64,000 nucleotides of DNA, from assembly GCA_016795205.1 (NCBI GenBank), contig JAEUHZ010000082.1:29863-93862 (forward strand). The letters run 5' to 3'. The stretch comes from Planctomycetota bacterium (lineage in GTDB: Bacteria > Planctomycetota > UBA1135 > GCA-002686595). The translations under genes and the position numbers were made by a program. The number at the start of each line of letters is the position of its first letter. Within the stretch, counting starts at the first letter, position 1. A model generated the notes under the pieces. It was not told where the DNA came from and made no database searches. It worked only from the letters and a program-made list of their open reading frames with translations. Positions 62,418 through 64,000 of this stretch are shown piece by piece.

Positions 62418-64000
62418 TCAACCGCCCTTGTCCGCTGGCCGGCCCGAGGTCGGGTCGACATCGAGGACCACGGGGACGTCGGCACGCAGCGCGATCGAAA
62501 CCACGCGCGTCACGCCGCCTGGCCAGCGCAGAGTCAACTCGCGCACATGGACGGGGATCCCGTCGATGCGGCACGGCACACCGGGTGGCCAGAGTGCCTC
62601 GATCTTGCGCGTCATCGTCGTGATCGGGTGACGATACGAGCTCTCCGGGATCTCCACGGCGACGCGCACCACCTGGGTGCGCGGACCACCGCGGTCGACG
62701 AGTTCGACGCTGCCCAGGGTCAGGGCCGCGGATTCCCCAGGGAGCAGGCTCTCCAGCACATGGAGGCTGCGACGGTCTCCCCACCGGCCTTCGTGGACCC
62801 CCAACACGAGGAGCAAGTCGGGCAGCGGATCCTCGGCGGCGATCCGATACGACCCGTCGCGCGCGACCGGAACGACCGATCCTGCACGGCTCGGCGCGAC
62901 GCGGGGAATCCCCGGGCTGCCGTCCGCGACGTAGACGGGCGACACGAACCACTCGAATGGAACGGGCGACACGCAGGTCACGCGCCCTTCGAGCGGCGTT
63001 TCCGTGAGCCAGACGGGCTGCCACGGAATCGTCGTCGTTGCGCCGGGCGTCACGCGGAGACGACATTCCCGTGGGACGATGCCCAGAGAGTCGTCCGGGA
63101 CTCCGAACGTGTGAAACTCAGCCCCCTCGACCCAGCTTCGTGGTCCGACCAAGCTCGTGCCGCTCGGGATCCCCTCGAAGGTCCAGCGCGTGGGTTCGAT
63201 CCGGGTGGGCTCGTAGAAGGCCCAGGTCGGGCCGAGTTCCAGTTTGACGATGAAGTCCGCGGGGTCGGCCCCCCCGGGCACGCCCTCGATGACCACGGAG
63301 CCCGTCGCTTCTGCGACCACCACCTCGACGAGTTCCTGAGCCTCCAGGGCGGTCGCAGGCACGCGCTGAGAGAACGGGCCGTCCCAGCCCGGACGGATCA
63401 GGAGATCCCCTCCCAACCAGCCCAAGGGACCGAGCACGCCGTCCGGTGAACCACGACTCACCGTCAACAGCACGTCTCCGCGGGGTGAGCGGACGGCCGC
63501 CGGCCGCCGGAAGGGCCGACCATCGGCGTGCACGAGTCGGAGAGAGCGCGGCACCGCCGGGGTGAGCTCGATCACGCGCGTGGGAGCGCCCGGATCGAGC
63601 GGGAGGTCGCTCGAGCGGAGTCGCACGGGAGCGTAGCCTGGCACGAACACGCCCAGCAGCCAGGGCTGGGCGGCTGCCAGGTTCGAATCGCGCAAGGTGC
63701 ACGGCAGCCTCAACAGCCCCGCGCGCAGAGCGTGTGTCGCGCTGACGTCGTCGTGTGGATCCTCGGCCGCCGTGATCGTGCAACGTGTCGAGGCATCCGA
63801 CTCCGAAGTGGGGCACGCATCGTGTGGAGTCCGGCGCAGCCGCGCAAGGCCGTCGATCACCGCACCGGTGGACCGGTCGACGAATCGCAGCCAGCCCCCG
63901 CATGGGAAGACCGCGACCGTTCCGATTCCGTCGGAGGGCGCGGAGGGGTCCACGCGCAGGATCGGCTCCGCGGGGCCGCCCAGGCCCACCAAGGACAACC
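62418..64000 (-). CDS. Hypothetical protein with repeated beta-rich domains, 5' end beyond window
   Basis: The frame is open to base 64000, so the start lies outside. The 527 or so visible residues contain Pro/Arg-rich beta segments such as ELTPAVPRSLRLVHADGRPF, GSVVIEGVPGGADPADF and ARDGSYRIAAEDPLPDLLLV. They resemble carboxypeptidase-regulatory-like (CarboxypepD_reg) or SdrD-type B folds, with the pattern VxGxVxDxxGxP softened. The C-terminus ends VPVVLDVDPTSGRPADKGG. No catalytic motif is visible. I cannot name a function; it is probably a secreted or surface protein of the same accessory class as the propeller proteins. Confidence 0.65.
   Translation of the reverse strand, partial: LSLVGLGGPAEPILRVDPSAPSDGIGTVAVFPCGGWLRFVDRSTGAVIDGLARLRRTPHDACPTSESDASTRCTITAAEDPHDDVSATHALRAGLLRLPCTLRDSNLAAAQPWLLGVFVPGYAPVRLRSSDLPLDPGAPTRVIELTPAVPRSLRLVHADGRPFRRPAAVRSPRGDVLLTVSRGSPDGVLGPLGWLGGDLLIRPGWDGPFSQRVPATALEAQELVEVVVAEATGSVVIEGVPGGADPADFIVKLELGPTWAFYEPTRIEPTRWTFEGIPSGTSLVGPRSWVEGAEFHTFGVPDDSLGIVPRECRLRVTPGATTTIPWQPVWLTETPLEGRVTCVSPVPFEWFVSPVYVADGSPGIPRVAPSRAGSVVPVARDGSYRIAAEDPLPDLLLVLGVHEGRWGDRRSLHVLESLLPGESAALTLGSVELVDRGGPRTQVVRVAVEIPESSYRHPITTMTRKIEALWPPGVPCRIDGIPVHVRELTLRWPGGVTRVVSIALRADVPVVLDVDPTSGRPADKGG

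Overview
The window is a very GC-rich (about 70 % by eye), gene-dense stretch of bacterial chromosome. It carries mostly housekeeping operons, plus several large secreted beta-propeller-type proteins. Four of these proteins end in a related C-terminal module, of which three have a cysteine pattern (F/Y)C-GDG-TACPC. I associate that module, the propeller proteins, the non-SD or weak-SD starts and the phosphate-porin-like outer-membrane protein with marine or uncultured Planctomycetota. That assignment rests on memory of such proteomes, not on a marker gene. I see no insertion sequence, prophage, CRISPR array or rRNA.

Layout. 1-14133 (minus strand) holds a subtilisin-like lipoprotein peptidase cut by the window edge, then lpd-lipB, and further upstream a lipA-E1alpha-E1beta-E2-E1alpha operon for a lipoate-dependent 2-oxoacid dehydrogenase complex; between them are four small accessory genes (propeller protein, zinc-ribbon membrane protein, cytochrome b562-like protein, DUF4388-type protein). 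14134-21629 is a looser accessory region: an FG-GAP protein, two module-bearing secreted proteins, a methyltransferase, a decayed copy of the module and a 29-bp perfect inverted repeat. 21630-28986 carries an unusual sigma-70 factor, an acyl-CoA dehydrogenase, a methyltransferase, a lipoprotein, dgt and another module-bearing protein.

29142-36347 has an ABC exporter (minus) divergent from a tightly coupled rnc-mfd-parvulin operon (plus). 36415-41421 has rpsT, a TPR protein, def-ribF, tRNA-Phe, a DUF971 gene and arfB. 41795-49874 has a porin with a good terminator, a DUF255/thioredoxin-fold protein, an SDR oxidoreductase, a fourth propeller protein, a folE/6-pyruvoyltetrahydropterin-synthase-type pair, a DUF2203-like protein and an EF-hand protein.

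50029-54405 (plus) runs S41 protease-tsaD, then larB-carA. 54427-61275 (minus) is a sodium:solute symporter and a pgsA-pgpA-phosphatase-MazG-priA operon. 61276-62417 has no supported gene, and a 5'-truncated hypothetical protein fills the right edge.

How the genes work together: LipB and LipA make the lipoyl cofactor for the E2 component, whose dihydrolipoyl arms are reoxidised by Lpd, so cofactor synthesis and its consumer are interleaved. PgsA and PgpA are consecutive steps of phosphatidylglycerol synthesis. Translation functions (RpsT, Def, tRNA-Phe, ArfB, TsaD) and genome maintenance (Mfd, PriA, Dgt, MazG-like) are also represented. Many genes overlap by exactly 4 nt (ATGA, GTGA or TTGA), pointing to translational coupling.
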